NCBI RefSeq assembly: GCF_014524565.1
Contig: NZ_CP060139.1
Coordinates: 2,921,501 to 2,985,500, forward strand
Direction: 5' to 3'
DNA from: Croceimicrobium hydrocarbonivorans
GTDB lineage: Bacteria; Bacteroidota; Bacteroidia; Flavobacteriales; Schleiferiaceae
DNA: 64,000 nt
Made by a program: the position numbers and the translations under genes. The notes below the pieces were generated by a model, which saw only the letters and a list, made by a program, of their open reading frames with translations, did no database searches and had not been told where the DNA came from. Position 1 is the first letter of the stretch, and the number at the start of each line of letters is the position of its first letter. Shown piece by piece: positions 9,508 through 19,597 of this stretch.

Positions 9508-9900
9508 ATGGCAAAGAAGCAAGGAAAAGTTACTAAGAAGCGTAATGTGGTGGTTGAAGCGGCCGGAGAGGCGCATATCAACGCTACATTCAATAACATC
9601 ATTATCTCGCTTACCAATACTCGCGGTCAAGTTATTTCTTGGTCTAGCGCCGGTAAAATGGGATTCCGTGGTTCTAAGAAAAACACTCCTTACGCTGCTC
9701 AAATGGCAGCCGAGGACTGTGCAACTAAAGCTGCAGAATACGGATTGAAAAAGGTAAAGGTTTACGTTAAAGGACCAGGTAATGGTCGTGAATCTGCTAT
9801 CCGTAGCATCCACAACAGTGGAGTAGAGGTTACTGAGATTGTTGACGTAACCCCAATTCCTCACAATGGATGTCGTCCACCCAAGAGAAGAAGAGTTTAA
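9508..9900 (+). CDS. rpsK: Ribosomal protein S11 (uS11)
   Basis: S11 lines the E-site cleft on the small-subunit platform. The 130-residue product has [36 protein letters not shown] and the signature [16 protein letters not shown] followed by [16 protein letters not shown]. Length and order match the family. Confidence 0.99.
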   Translation: MAKKQGKVTKKRNVVVEAAGEAHINATFNNIIISLTNTRGQVISWSSAGKMGFRGSKKNTPYAAQMAAEDCATKAAEYGLKKVKVYVKGPGNGRESAIRSIHNSGVEVTEIVDVTPIPHNGCRPPKRRRV

Positions 9901-9923
9901 TCACCGATTTAGATTAAAGAGTA

Positions 9924-10529
9924 ATGGCTAGATACACAGGCCCCGTTTCCAAGATCGCACGTAAATTCCAAGACCCTATTTTCGGTCCTGATCGTGCCTT
10001 AGAAAGAAAAAACTATCCTCCCGGTCAACACGGTCCTAACCGTCGTCGCGGGAAGAAATCGGAATATGCTATTCAGTTAGCTGAAAAGCAAAAGGCAAAA
10101 TACACTTACGGTATTCTGGAACGTCAGTTCGCGAATATGTTTGATCGTGCTTCACGTGCAAAAGGTATTACCGGTGAGGTATTACTTCAATTATGTGAAA
10201 GCCGCTTAGACAATATCGTGTACCGTTTAGGGATTGCTCCAACCCGTCGTGCTGCACGTCAGTTGGTAGGTCACCGTCATGTCACTGTAAATGGTGAGGT
10301 GAACAATATTCCTTCTTACCACGTGAAAGTTGGAGATATCATCGCTGTGCGCGAGAAATCCAAATCACTTCAAGTGGTATCTGATTCATTATCCGTTCGC
10401 AAAGAACCATTAGAATGGTTAGAATGGAATGAGTCTTCACACAGCGGTAAAATGCTGAGCGTACCTATGAGAGCTCAAGTTCCTGAAAACATCAAGGAGC
10501 AGCTCATCGTAGAATTGTACTCTAAATAA
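9924..10529 (+). CDS. rpsD: Ribosomal protein S4 (uS4)
   Basis: S4 nucleates assembly of the small-subunit body. The 201-residue product starts [15 protein letters not shown], has the rRNA-binding core and an S4 domain with [27 protein letters not shown] and [17 protein letters not shown]. It lies between rpsK and rpoA, the usual arrangement. Confidence 0.98.
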   Translation: MARYTGPVSKIARKFQDPIFGPDRALERKNYPPGQHGPNRRRGKKSEYAIQLAEKQKAKYTYGILERQFANMFDRASRAKGITGEVLLQLCESRLDNIVYRLGIAPTRRAARQLVGHRHVTVNGEVNNIPSYHVKVGDIIAVREKSKSLQVVSDSLSVRKEPLEWLEWNESSHSGKMLSVPMRAQVPENIKEQLIVELYSK

Positions 10530-10553
10530 TTAATAATCTTAATCCCTACCCTT

Positions 10554-11546
10554 ATGGCGATTTTAAATTTCCAGAAGCCTGATCAGGTTATTATGAATCA
10601 AGCGACCGACACTGAAGGTCAATTTGAGTTCAGGCCTTTGGAGCCCGGTTACGGTCTCACCGTAGGAAACGCGCTGCGTCGGGTTCTTTTGTCATCACTG
10701 GAGGGCTTCGCCATCACTTCTGTTCGCATCGAAGGAGTGGACCACGAGTTCTCCACCATTAAAGGTGTGGTAGAAGACGTTACTGAAATCGTTCTTAACC
10801 TTAAACAAGTACGCTTTAAGCGTCAGATTGAGGAGAACGAAACTGAGAATATCAATGTGAGCATTAGCGGCCAAGAACGTATCACCGCCGGTGATATCGG
10901 TAAATTTGCCAGCTCTTTCCAGGTACTGAATCCAGACTTGGTAATTTGTAATCTCGATCCTTCAGTGACCATTACCATGGACATCACCGTTGAGAAAGGT
11001 CGTGGTTACGTGCCTGCTGAGGAAAACAAGAAAAGTGGTGCTCCCATCGGAACCATCGCTGTAGATGCTATCTATACTCCCATCAAGAATGTGAAGTACA
11101 GCATCGAAAACTATCGTGTGGAACAAAAGACCGACTTCGAAAAGTTGATCTTAGACATCACCACTGATGGTTCTATTCATCCTAAGAAAGCACTTACTGA
11201 AGCCGCTAAAATCTTGATCCAACACTTTATGTTGGTGAGCGATGAAAAGATCTCTTTAGAAGACAATTCCTCTTCTGAGGCTGATAAGTACGATGAAGAA
11301 ATCCTTCACATGCGCCAATTGCTTAAAACCAAATTGGTAGATATGGATCTTTCAGTTCGTGCGTTGAACTGCTTGAAAGCAGCTGAAGTTGATACCTTGG
11401 GAGATTTGGTAACTTACACCAAGAGCGATCTGATGAAATTCCGCAACTTCGGTAAGAAATCTCTTACAGAACTTGACGAATTAGTGGAAAGCAAGGGATT
11501 AAACTTCGGTATGGATATCTCTAAATACAAATTAGACAAGGACTAG
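10554..11546 (+). CDS. rpoA: RNA polymerase alpha subunit
   Basis: RpoA dimerises to seed core polymerase assembly and its C-terminal domain contacts UP elements and activators. The 330-residue product has the N-terminal assembly domain with [23 protein letters not shown] and [16 protein letters not shown], then a linker at about 235-250 and the C-terminal helix-hairpin-helix domain with [16 protein letters not shown] and [12 protein letters not shown]. It lies between rpsD and rplQ. Confidence 0.99.
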   Translation: MAILNFQKPDQVIMNQATDTEGQFEFRPLEPGYGLTVGNALRRVLLSSLEGFAITSVRIEGVDHEFSTIKGVVEDVTEIVLNLKQVRFKRQIEENETENINVSISGQERITAGDIGKFASSFQVLNPDLVICNLDPSVTITMDITVEKGRGYVPAEENKKSGAPIGTIAVDAIYTPIKNVKYSIENYRVEQKTDFEKLILDITTDGSIHPKKALTEAAKILIQHFMLVSDEKISLEDNSSSEADKYDEEILHMRQLLKTKLVDMDLSVRALNCLKAAEVDTLGDLVTYTKSDLMKFRNFGKKSLTELDELVESKGLNFGMDISKYKLDKD

Positions 11547-11553
11547 TTAACCG

Positions 11554-12126
11554 ATGAGACACGGAAAGAAAATAAATCATCTCGGTAGAAAGTCAGCACA
11601 CCGCAAGGCTATGCTGGCCAATATGGCAAACAGCCTTATTGAACACAAGCGTATTAACACCACCGTTGCCAAAGCCAAGGCTTTGAAATTGTTTGTGGAG
11701 CCGTTGATCACTAAATCAAAAACCGACAGCACTCACAACCGTCGTATTGTATTCTCTTATTTGAAGAATAAAAATGCGGTTACTGAATTGTTCCGTGAAG
11801 TGGCTGCCAAAGTTGGTGATCGTCCCGGTGGATACACTCGTATCATTAAAACCGGTACTCGTTTAGGTGATAACGCCGAGATGTGTATGATCGAACTGGT
11901 TGATTTCAACGAAATCTACACCAGTGCCAAGAAAGAAGCTACTAAGTCTAAGCGTAGTCGTCGTGGCGGTTCCGGAAAAGCTCAGAAAGAAGCATCTCCG
12001 GCTGTTGAAGCGGCTGCTGAAGAAGTAGTAGTTGAGGAAACTCCAGCAGTAGAAGAGGCTCCAAAAGCCGAAGCTCCTGAAGCACCTGCTGAAGAATCGA
12101 ATGAAGAAGAAAAGAAAGGCGAGTAA
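11554..12126 (+). CDS. rplQ: Ribosomal protein L17 (bL17) with acidic tail
   Basis: L17 sits near the tunnel exit. Residues 1-125 form the normal domain: [39 protein letters not shown] and [19 protein letters not shown]. The remaining 65 residues are a low-complexity tail, first lysine/serine/arginine and then almost only alanine, glutamate, valine and proline. This makes the protein 190 residues against about 120 in E. coli. It closes the superoperon and is followed by a strong terminator. Confidence 0.97.
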   Translation: MRHGKKINHLGRKSAHRKAMLANMANSLIEHKRINTTVAKAKALKLFVEPLITKSKTDSTHNRRIVFSYLKNKNAVTELFREVAAKVGDRPGGYTRIIKTGTRLGDNAEMCMIELVDFNEIYTSAKKEATKSKRSRRGGSGKAQKEASPAVEAAAEEVVVEETPAVEEAPKAEAPEAPAEESNEEEKKGE

Positions 12127-12150
12127 TTGAATTTCTTTTAACGTATACAA

Positions 12151-12185
12151 AAGGGATAAGAGCATTAGTTCTTATCCCTTTTTTT
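12151..12185 (+). terminator. Rho-independent terminator of the ribosomal superoperon
   Basis: A perfect ten-base stem, AAGGGATAAG at 12151-12160 and CTTATCCCTT at 12171-12180, encloses a ten-base loop and runs into a T tract ending at 12185. It lies 24 bases after the rplQ stop. The end of the T tract doubles as the -33 element of the carA promoter. Confidence 0.93.
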
Positions 12186-12214
12186 GTGGGTGATTGCTTT
12201 AGGAATTAACTTTG
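12183..12214 (+). promoter_or_regulatory. Bacteroidota-type promoter of carA-eno-gltA
   Basis: TTTG at 12183-12186, a 20-base spacer and TAACTTTG at 12207-12214 match the TTTG-N17-23-TAnnTTTG consensus of Bacteroidota housekeeping promoters exactly. The predicted transcript start is roughly 12220, only about ten bases before the carA ATG, so the messenger would be nearly leaderless. Confidence 0.8.
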
Positions 12215-12229
12215 AAGAGTTTTTGAAAG

Positions 12230-13339
12230 ATGGCCAATTTTACACGTAAGAAAGCAGTTGTAGTCCTGCAAGATGGAACTACATTTTGGGGAAGATCTGT
12301 CGGTTTAGAAGGAAGTTCTACCGGCGAAATTTGTTTTAACACTGGCATGACCGGCTACCAGGAGATCTTCACTGATCCCAGCTACTATGGTCAGTTAATG
12401 GTTACTACCAATGCCCATATCGGTAATTATGGAGTGAAGGACGATGAAGTAGAGTCCGACTCTATTAAAATTGCCGGATTGATCTGTAAGAACTTTAGTT
12501 TCGATCACAGTCGGGTAGGAGCCAACAATTCCCTTTTGAAATACTTCGAAGAGAATGGCAAACTGGTAATCTCTGATGTGGATACTCGTGCACTTGTGCG
12601 TCATATCCGCAGCAAGGGAGCCATGAACGCTATTATCAGCACCGAGACCGATGATCTTGAAGCGCTGAAAGCACTACTCAATGAAGTGCCCTCAATGGAA
12701 GGCCTGGAGCTTTCCTCTAAAGTGGCTACGACCGAAGCTTATTATTTCGGAGATGAAAATGCCACTTATAAATTAGCCGTTCTCGACTTAGGTGTAAAGC
12801 GCAATATTTTGCGCCATTTTGCCAATCGCGGTTGCTATATGAAGGTATTCCCAATGGATACTTCTTTGGAAGAAATGAAAGCCTGGGCCCCGGATGGATT
12901 ATTTATTTCCAATGGACCTGGAGATCCCGCCGCAATGCAAAACACGGTAAGTATCGTAAATGATATGGTAAACTCAGGATATCCCGTATTTGGTATTTGT
13001 CTTGGGCATCAGCTGATTGCCATTTCACAGGGCTTAAATACCTATAAAATGCATCAGGGGCACCGTGGAATTAACCACCCGGTACTTAATATCTTAACCG
13101 GTAAGGGAGAAATCACCACTCAGAACCACGGCTTTGTGGTAAGCATGGATGCCGTTGAGGAGCATGCAGAAATAGAATTAACTCACCGTCATTTAAATGA
13201 TGATGGCGTGCAAGGCATTCGCCTGAAAAATAAACCGGTAAGCAGCGTGCAATATCACCCCGAGGCATTCCCCGGGCCGCACGATTCTGAATACCTTTTT
13301 GATCAATTCGTAGAACAACTGAAACAATCTAAATCCTAA
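12230..13339 (+). CDS. carA: Carbamoyl-phosphate synthase small (glutaminase) subunit
   Basis: CarA hydrolyses glutamine and channels ammonia to CarB to make carbamoyl phosphate for arginine and pyrimidine synthesis. The 369-residue product has the N-terminal CPSase domain with GEICFNTGMTGYQEIFTDPSY and a class I glutamine amidotransferase domain with the nucleophile in VFGICLGHQLIA and the His/Glu pair in QYHPEAFPGP. carB is not in the window. The gene leads a three-gene unit with eno (3-base gap) and gltA (9-base gap), joining nucleotide/arginine supply with central carbon metabolism. Confidence 0.97.
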   Translation: MANFTRKKAVVVLQDGTTFWGRSVGLEGSSTGEICFNTGMTGYQEIFTDPSYYGQLMVTTNAHIGNYGVKDDEVESDSIKIAGLICKNFSFDHSRVGANNSLLKYFEENGKLVISDVDTRALVRHIRSKGAMNAIISTETDDLEALKALLNEVPSMEGLELSSKVATTEAYYFGDENATYKLAVLDLGVKRNILRHFANRGCYMKVFPMDTSLEEMKAWAPDGLFISNGPGDPAAMQNTVSIVNDMVNSGYPVFGICLGHQLIAISQGLNTYKMHQGHRGINHPVLNILTGKGEITTQNHGFVVSMDAVEEHAEIELTHRHLNDDGVQGIRLKNKPVSSVQYHPEAFPGPHDSEYLFDQFVEQLKQSKS

Positions 13340-14626
<1,287 letters not shown>

Positions 14627-14635
14627 TATTCGTAA

Positions 14636-15940
14636 ATGGAAAATTTAAAACAGCACTTTTCTACTAAAATAGATTCAGCTGCAGCTGAGATCAAAGATTT
14701 CCTTGCTAAGCATGGAGATAAAGTAGTGGGTGAGGTGAAAATCAGTCAGCTTTACGGCGGTATGCGCGGTGTAAAAGCTCTGATCACCGAAACCTCCAAA
14801 TTAGATCCGGCCGAGGGTATTCGCTTCCGCGGATATTCAATCCCTGAATTGCAAGATCTTTTACCTAAGGCTCCCGGAGGAAACGAACCACTTCCCGAAG
14901 GCATCTTTTATCTGATGTTATTCGATGAGCTTCCTACTCAAGAAGCCGTGCAAGCGGTTACCAAGGAATGGCAAAAGAGAGCGGATGTACCGGCTCACGT
15001 ATTTAAGGTATTAGATGCTTTGCCAACCGATACTCATCCTATGACTCAGTTCGTATCTGCCATCATGGCCTTACGTACTGAGAGTGAATTCCACACCGCT
15101 TACCGCGATGGAATTAATAAGAAAGATTATTGGCAACCTACCTTCGAAGATGTAATGAACCTCATTGCTCGTCTTCCCCGTGTAGCTGCTTATATCTACC
15201 GTCGTACTTACCATAATGGCGATCATATTGCTCCGGATCCAAGCTTGGATTGGGGAGGTAACTTCGCTCATATGCTTGGATTTAATGATGAGGAATTCCG
15301 CGAATTAATGCGCATATACCTTACCATTCACTCTGATCATGAAGGTGGTAATGTATCCGGTCATACCATTCACTTGGTAGGATCCGCCTTGAGTGATGCT
15401 TATCAGTCATTCGCTGCCGGAATGAACGGTTTAGCCGGACCATTGCATGGATTGGCAAATCAGGAAGTAATTCGCTGGACCTTAGCCATGCGCGACGAAT
15501 TAGGTGGCGGCTTACCTAGCAAAGATGCCATTGAAGGTTATGTGCGCAAGACCTTAGACGAAGGCAAAGTAATTCCAGGATTCGGCCACGCTGTATTGCG
15601 TAAGACTGACCCTCGTTACACTGCTCAACGTGAATTCGCCTTAAAGCACATGCCCGAGGATGAGTTATTCCAGGTGATTAGCCGTATTTACGAAGTAGTT
15701 CCTGCGGTATTGGAAGAATTAGGCAAGGTGAAAAACCCATGGCCTAATGTGGATGCCCATAGTGGACAGTTATTGATGCATTACGGATTAACCGAGTATG
15801 ACTTCTATACCGTATTGTTCGGGGTAAGTCGTTCTTTGGGAACCCTGGCCAGCTTAATCTGGGATCGTGCATTAGGAATGCCTATCGAGCGTCCTGGATC
15901 CACTACCACTAAATTGTTGAAAGAAGAATACGACGCTTAG
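14636..15940 (+). CDS. gltA: Citrate synthase, mitochondrial (eukaryotic) type
   Basis: Citrate synthase condenses acetyl-CoA and oxaloacetate at the entry to the TCA cycle. Catalytic residues are His271 ([10 protein letters not shown]), His318 ([14 protein letters not shown]) and Asp373 (NVDAHSG). Many blocks, such as [43 protein letters not shown] and [12 protein letters not shown], follow the mitochondrial enzyme rather than the hexameric proteobacterial GltA. The 434-residue length also suits the dimeric, NADH-insensitive class. It is the last gene of the carA unit and is followed by a terminator. The symbol is used by position and reaction only. Confidence 0.96.
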   Translation: MENLKQHFSTKIDSAAAEIKDFLAKHGDKVVGEVKISQLYGGMRGVKALITETSKLDPAEGIRFRGYSIPELQDLLPKAPGGNEPLPEGIFYLMLFDELPTQEAVQAVTKEWQKRADVPAHVFKVLDALPTDTHPMTQFVSAIMALRTESEFHTAYRDGINKKDYWQPTFEDVMNLIARLPRVAAYIYRRTYHNGDHIAPDPSLDWGGNFAHMLGFNDEEFRELMRIYLTIHSDHEGGNVSGHTIHLVGSALSDAYQSFAAGMNGLAGPLHGLANQEVIRWTLAMRDELGGGLPSKDAIEGYVRKTLDEGKVIPGFGHAVLRKTDPRYTAQREFALKHMPEDELFQVISRIYEVVPAVLEELGKVKNPWPNVDAHSGQLLMHYGLTEYDFYTVLFGVSRSLGTLASLIWDRALGMPIERPGSTTTKLLKEEYDA

Positions 15941-15960
15941 TCCCTTCTTTATCGATATAG

Positions 15961-15992
15961 AAAAAGGCTGTTCAAATTGAGCAGCCTTTTTT
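15961..15992. terminator. Bidirectional terminator between gltA and the minus-strand T9SS gene
   Basis: GGCTGTTCA and TGAGCAGCC pair (one G-T wobble) around a three-base loop, flanked by an A run on the left and a T run on the right, so it can end transcription in both directions. It lies 20 bases after the gltA stop and reaches the stop of the convergent gene at 15991. Confidence 0.85.
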
Positions 15993-17379
15993 ATTGGGCT
16001 ATAATTTGAAGCTTTAGGGAGCTCTTGCTCTTAAGTGAATTCAGAAAATAGATTCCGGCTGGAGCATCAATCTCTAAATTACGACCTCTTAGCTTAAAGG
16101 GATGTGATCTGCCGTAGGCATCAGTAAGCGTCCAATCATCAGAAATCACTTCCTGATTAAGATGAAATAGACCTTTTGAAGGATTGGGATAGGCCGATAA
16201 AAGGGGAGTAGAAGAATACTGATTTTGAGAAAGTCCTTTGGCCTGACCTCGAGCCAAAATAAGACTGGGCGCCTGATTGAAGTCTGAACCCGCGGCAAAG
16301 AACTGTCCTTGATCATCGCAAACTAGGCCACTACCAATACAGGTGGGGGAACTAGAATGACTATCAATAAAAAGGCGATTACCGGCTGAGTCACTTTCCA
16401 CCACAATCATTTCAGTTTGACCGTTTTCCGGTGCAATACGATAGCCAGTAAAGAGATAAGTATCGTAGGGGCTAATGGCCATATCAAAGCAGGCATCATT
16501 CTTTACCACTCCGGGATGAACAAAGACATCAGAAAGCACATTGAGATTGCTGTCCAGAAGGGTTAGGGTAATGTCGAAGTACACGGATAGGGCAGAGGCA
16601 CCTTCACCACCAATGGCAATTTGCCCTTTGGAATTAACGCCAATAGCATTTCCTCCTCGGGTAAAACCACTGGAGACAATCTTACGATTGACCTGTTGAC
16701 CTTGATTATTGATTTTAGTTACTAGGTAATCAAAGCGAGTGGCGAGCTCATAATCGGAGGTATAGGCCCATCCGCCGGAAGGCAAAGCAATAATTTCCTG
16801 CGCCACAAAAGAGAGGGTATCGATTTGGGTATGGCGGTGCAGGATGTTTAAAGCGGTATCCAGAATCAAAACCTGGGCACTTTGCTCCGCGCCACTCTGG
16901 CTGCGCATTTGACTAAGTAGGGCAATTTGATTTTGTTGGTTGGCTGCTATATCCTGACCCGCTAAAATGGTATCACCGGAACCAAAGCGCTTTTCTTGTA
17001 GGAGGGTTCCACTGGTATCAAGGATACTTACCCAGGCTTGATTGGTGTCATTCCATGATCTTTCACCCGCTACAAAGAGTTTTTCTTGCAAGAAAATGAT
17101 TTGAGATGCGGCATAGTTTCCGGTGGTCCCGAATACTTTTTTCCAAAGAACCTGTCCCTGAGAATTGAGCTTATAGAGCTGCCATTTGTTACCGGGAAAT
17201 TGGTTGGTATCGCCATTGGCCAGGTAGTAGATATTGCCTGTGGGATCCAAGCAAAGTTTAGCAGCAGTTTCCAAGCTTTGATTTGGGCCAAAGTTCTGCC
17301 AAACAGCACTTTGACTGTATAAGGTAGAACAAAATAATAGGAGAATCAGAATGCGCATAAGGCTAAGGTAATTCCTCAA
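15991..17379 (-). CDS. T9SS-sorted secreted protein, probable beta-propeller
   Basis: Function unknown. The 462-residue product has an N-terminal signal peptide (hydrophobic stretch ILILLLFCSTLYSQ) and ends with a type A T9SS sorting domain of about 70 residues beginning SAYPNPSKGLFHL and containing the PAGIYFL strand. In between are repeated units with the pattern 'hydrophobic - G - D - ...DTSGTLL' typical of WD-like or SBBP-type propeller blades, for example WKVNSQGQVLWKKVFG-like segments. It is a single gene that converges on gltA. It is probably exported and anchored at or released from the cell surface. Confidence 0.8.
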   Translation of the reverse strand: MRNYLSLMRILILLLFCSTLYSQSAVWQNFGPNQSLETAAKLCLDPTGNIYYLANGDTNQFPGNKWQLYKLNSQGQVLWKKVFGTTGNYAASQIIFLQEKLFVAGERSWNDTNQAWVSILDTSGTLLQEKRFGSGDTILAGQDIAANQQNQIALLSQMRSQSGAEQSAQVLILDTALNILHRHTQIDTLSFVAQEIIALPSGGWAYTSDYELATRFDYLVTKINNQGQQVNRKIVSSGFTRGGNAIGVNSKGQIAIGGEGASALSVYFDITLTLLDSNLNVLSDVFVHPGVVKNDACFDMAISPYDTYLFTGYRIAPENGQTEMIVVESDSAGNRLFIDSHSSSPTCIGSGLVCDDQGQFFAAGSDFNQAPSLILARGQAKGLSQNQYSSTPLLSAYPNPSKGLFHLNQEVISDDWTLTDAYGRSHPFKLRGRNLEIDAPAGIYFLNSLKSKSSLKLQIIAQ

Positions 17380-17445
17380 TTTGAATTGGCCTATTTCGCT
17401 TTCGAAATATCACTCTATACTCTCTGAGTTTCAAAAAAATAACTT

Positions 17446-17453
17446 TACCTTTG
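17446..17453 (+). promoter_or_regulatory. Candidate -7 box of rpsA
   Basis: TACCTTTG matches the TAnnTTTG element exactly. No convincing TTTG is found 17-23 bases upstream. The predicted start would leave a leader of about 115 bases before the rpsA ATG, long enough for the autoregulation known for S1 in other bacteria, though no defined structure is visible. Confidence 0.55.
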
Positions 17454-17575
17454 CGCTCCTTTTTCTGGGGAGTGAAATGGATCAGGAAAAGGCTTAGAAT
17501 CAAAATGATGTAAAAATTCTTTCGTTGCGGGTTTCCCTAATGATCTTACCGGCGCGAAATACAAATGATTTCTGC

Positions 17576-19483
17576 ATGTCAGAAGAAAACAAAAAAGTAG
17601 AAGAGGAAGTAGCAAATACTCCGGAAACTACCCAGGAGGCGGCTGCTGAGACTGCTGCTGAAACTAAGACCGAAACTGTTGAAGAAGCTCCTGCTAAAGA
17701 AGTAGCTCCTGAAGTAGTTGAGGAAAGCACTGAGTTTGATTGGGACGAATTCGAATACGGAATCGCTTCTAAAGGAAAAGCTCAGCGCGAAGAGCTCACC
17801 AAGTTGTATGAGGAAAGCCTCACTAGCATCGATGAGCACACCATTACCGAAGGTAAGGTGATCAACATGACCGATCGCGAAGCTATCGTAGATATCGGTT
17901 ACAAGTCGGAAGGGGTAATCTCCCTGAACGAGTTCCGTTACAATCCTGATTTGAAAGTAGGTGACCAGGTTGAAGTTTTGGTTGACAAAACTGAAGATAA
18001 AGAAGGTCAGTTAGTACTTTCTCACCGTAAAGCCCGCTCTATCAAGGCTTGGGATCGTGTGAACGAAGCTCACGACAATGAGGAAGTAGTGAAAGGTTAC
18101 ATTAAGTGTCGTACTAAAGGTGGTATGATCGTTGACGTATTCGGAATTGAGGCTTTCTTGCCTGGTTCTCAGATCGACGTGAAGCCTATCCGCGATTACG
18201 ATGCCTATGTAGATAAAAACATGGAATTCAAGATTGTTAAGATCAATCACGAATTCAAGAACGTGGTAGTATCTCACAAAGCCCTTATCGAAGCCGACCT
18301 CGAAGAACAAAAACGCGAGATCATTGGCAAACTCGAGAAAGGTCAAGTACTCGAAGGTGTGGTGAAAAACATCACTTCTTACGGAGTATTTATCGACCTG
18401 GGTGGTGTAGATGGTTTGATCCACATTACCGATTTGAGCTGGAGCCGTATCAACCACCCAAGCGAAGTGGTAGAATTGGACCAGACTTTGAACGTGGTAA
18501 TTTTGGACTTCGACGAAGACAAAACCCGTATCCAATTAGGTCTGAAGCAGCTTGAGGCTCATCCATGGGATAACCTCGATAGCGAGTTGAAAGAAGGTGA
18601 TAAGGTGAAAGGTAAAGTAGTGGTATTAGCTGACTACGGTGCATTCGTTGAAATCATCCCCGGTGTTGAAGGTTTGATTCACGTTAGTGAAATGAGCTGG
18701 AGCACTCACTTGCGTTCTGCTCAAGACTTCATGAAAGTTGGTGACGAGGTTGAAGCAGTTATCTTAACTCTCGACCGCGAAGAGCGTAAAATGTCTTTAG
18801 GTATCAAGCAATTGAGCACTGATCCTTGGACTGATATCACTACCAAATATCCTGTTGGTTCTAAGCACGAAGGTGCCGTACGTAACTTCACCAACTTCGG
18901 TGTGTTCGTAGAATTGGAAGAAGGTATTGATGGTCTGATCCACATCAGCGACTTAAGCTGGACCAAGAAAATTAAACACCCAAGTGAGTTTACCTCTGTA
19001 GGTGCTAAATTGGAAGTGGTTGTATTGGATATCGATGTTGAAAATCGTCGCTTAAGCCTTGGTCACAAACAAGTTGAAGACAATCCATTCGAAACTTATG
19101 CCACCTTATTAGAAGAAGGTAGCGTAATCGAAGGTAAAGTACTTCGCAAAGTTGACAAAGGTGCTGAGATCGTATTCGAAAACCTCGGAGTAGAAGCATT
19201 CGTTCCTTCTCGTCACATGGTGAAAGAAGATGGAAGTGAAGTGGCTGCTGATGAGCGTATCGATTTCAAAATCATCGAATTTAATCCAGATGCCCGTCGC
19301 GTGGTAGCTTCTCATACCGAGCTTCACAAACAAGTGAAAGCCGATAAGCAGAAAGCCGATCGCGTTCAAGCTAAGAAAGCCGTTAAAGTGATCAACTCTA
19401 ATGTAGAGCGTTCTACCTTAGGTGACCTTGATGCTTTAAGCAAGCTGAAAGAGCAAATGGAAGACGACGAAAAGAACGGTTAA
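17576..19483 (+). CDS. rpsA: Ribosomal protein S1 (bS1)
   Basis: S1 brings mRNA to the small subunit and matters most where Shine-Dalgarno pairing is weak. I start at ATG 17576 ([11 protein letters not shown]...), giving 635 residues; the frame is open 51 bases further up to a TTG but that stretch has no protein-like features. After an acidic, alanine/glutamate-rich leader of about 60 residues there are six S1 OB repeats, with typical blocks [17 protein letters not shown]-like at the third and [10 protein letters not shown]-type motifs in repeats 3-5. A terminator follows directly. Confidence 0.96.
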   Translation: MSEENKKVEEEVANTPETTQEAAAETAAETKTETVEEAPAKEVAPEVVEESTEFDWDEFEYGIASKGKAQREELTKLYEESLTSIDEHTITEGKVINMTDREAIVDIGYKSEGVISLNEFRYNPDLKVGDQVEVLVDKTEDKEGQLVLSHRKARSIKAWDRVNEAHDNEEVVKGYIKCRTKGGMIVDVFGIEAFLPGSQIDVKPIRDYDAYVDKNMEFKIVKINHEFKNVVVSHKALIEADLEEQKREIIGKLEKGQVLEGVVKNITSYGVFIDLGGVDGLIHITDLSWSRINHPSEVVELDQTLNVVILDFDEDKTRIQLGLKQLEAHPWDNLDSELKEGDKVKGKVVVLADYGAFVEIIPGVEGLIHVSEMSWSTHLRSAQDFMKVGDEVEAVILTLDREERKMSLGIKQLSTDPWTDITTKYPVGSKHEGAVRNFTNFGVFVELEEGIDGLIHISDLSWTKKIKHPSEFTSVGAKLEVVVLDIDVENRRLSLGHKQVEDNPFETYATLLEEGSVIEGKVLRKVDKGAEIVFENLGVEAFVPSRHMVKEDGSEVAADERIDFKIIEFNPDARRVVASHTELHKQVKADKQKADRVQAKKAVKVINSNVERSTLGDLDALSKLKEQMEDDEKNG

Positions 19484-19505
19484 TACCGATTTAAGTCATA
19501 TTCGA

Positions 19506-19543
19506 CCCCGGTTCTGGTTTTATACTTGAACCGGGGTTTTTTT
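19506..19543 (+). terminator. Rho-independent terminator of rpsA
   Basis: CCCCGGTTC at 19506-19514 pairs perfectly with GAACCGGGG at 19528-19536, with a 13-base loop, and is followed by seven T. It begins 22 bases after the rpsA stop. Confidence 0.93.
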
Positions 19544-19597
19544 ATGGCTAAAATTGAGATATATTAGGGCTCTGATAGGATTCGGATCTGTTTTAAC

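Noticed and set aside
9142-9864. A 240-codon open frame on the minus strand across rpsM and rpsK.
   Set aside because: It lies fully antisense to two highly conserved ribosomal genes, has no recognisable domain, and its composition is that of a codon-shadow. Constrained codon use in ribosomal genes often keeps the opposite frame open.
17525-17575. TTG start giving 17 extra residues on ribosomal protein S1.
   Set aside because: The extra residues are not like any S1 leader, while MSEENKK at 17576 is the expected start.
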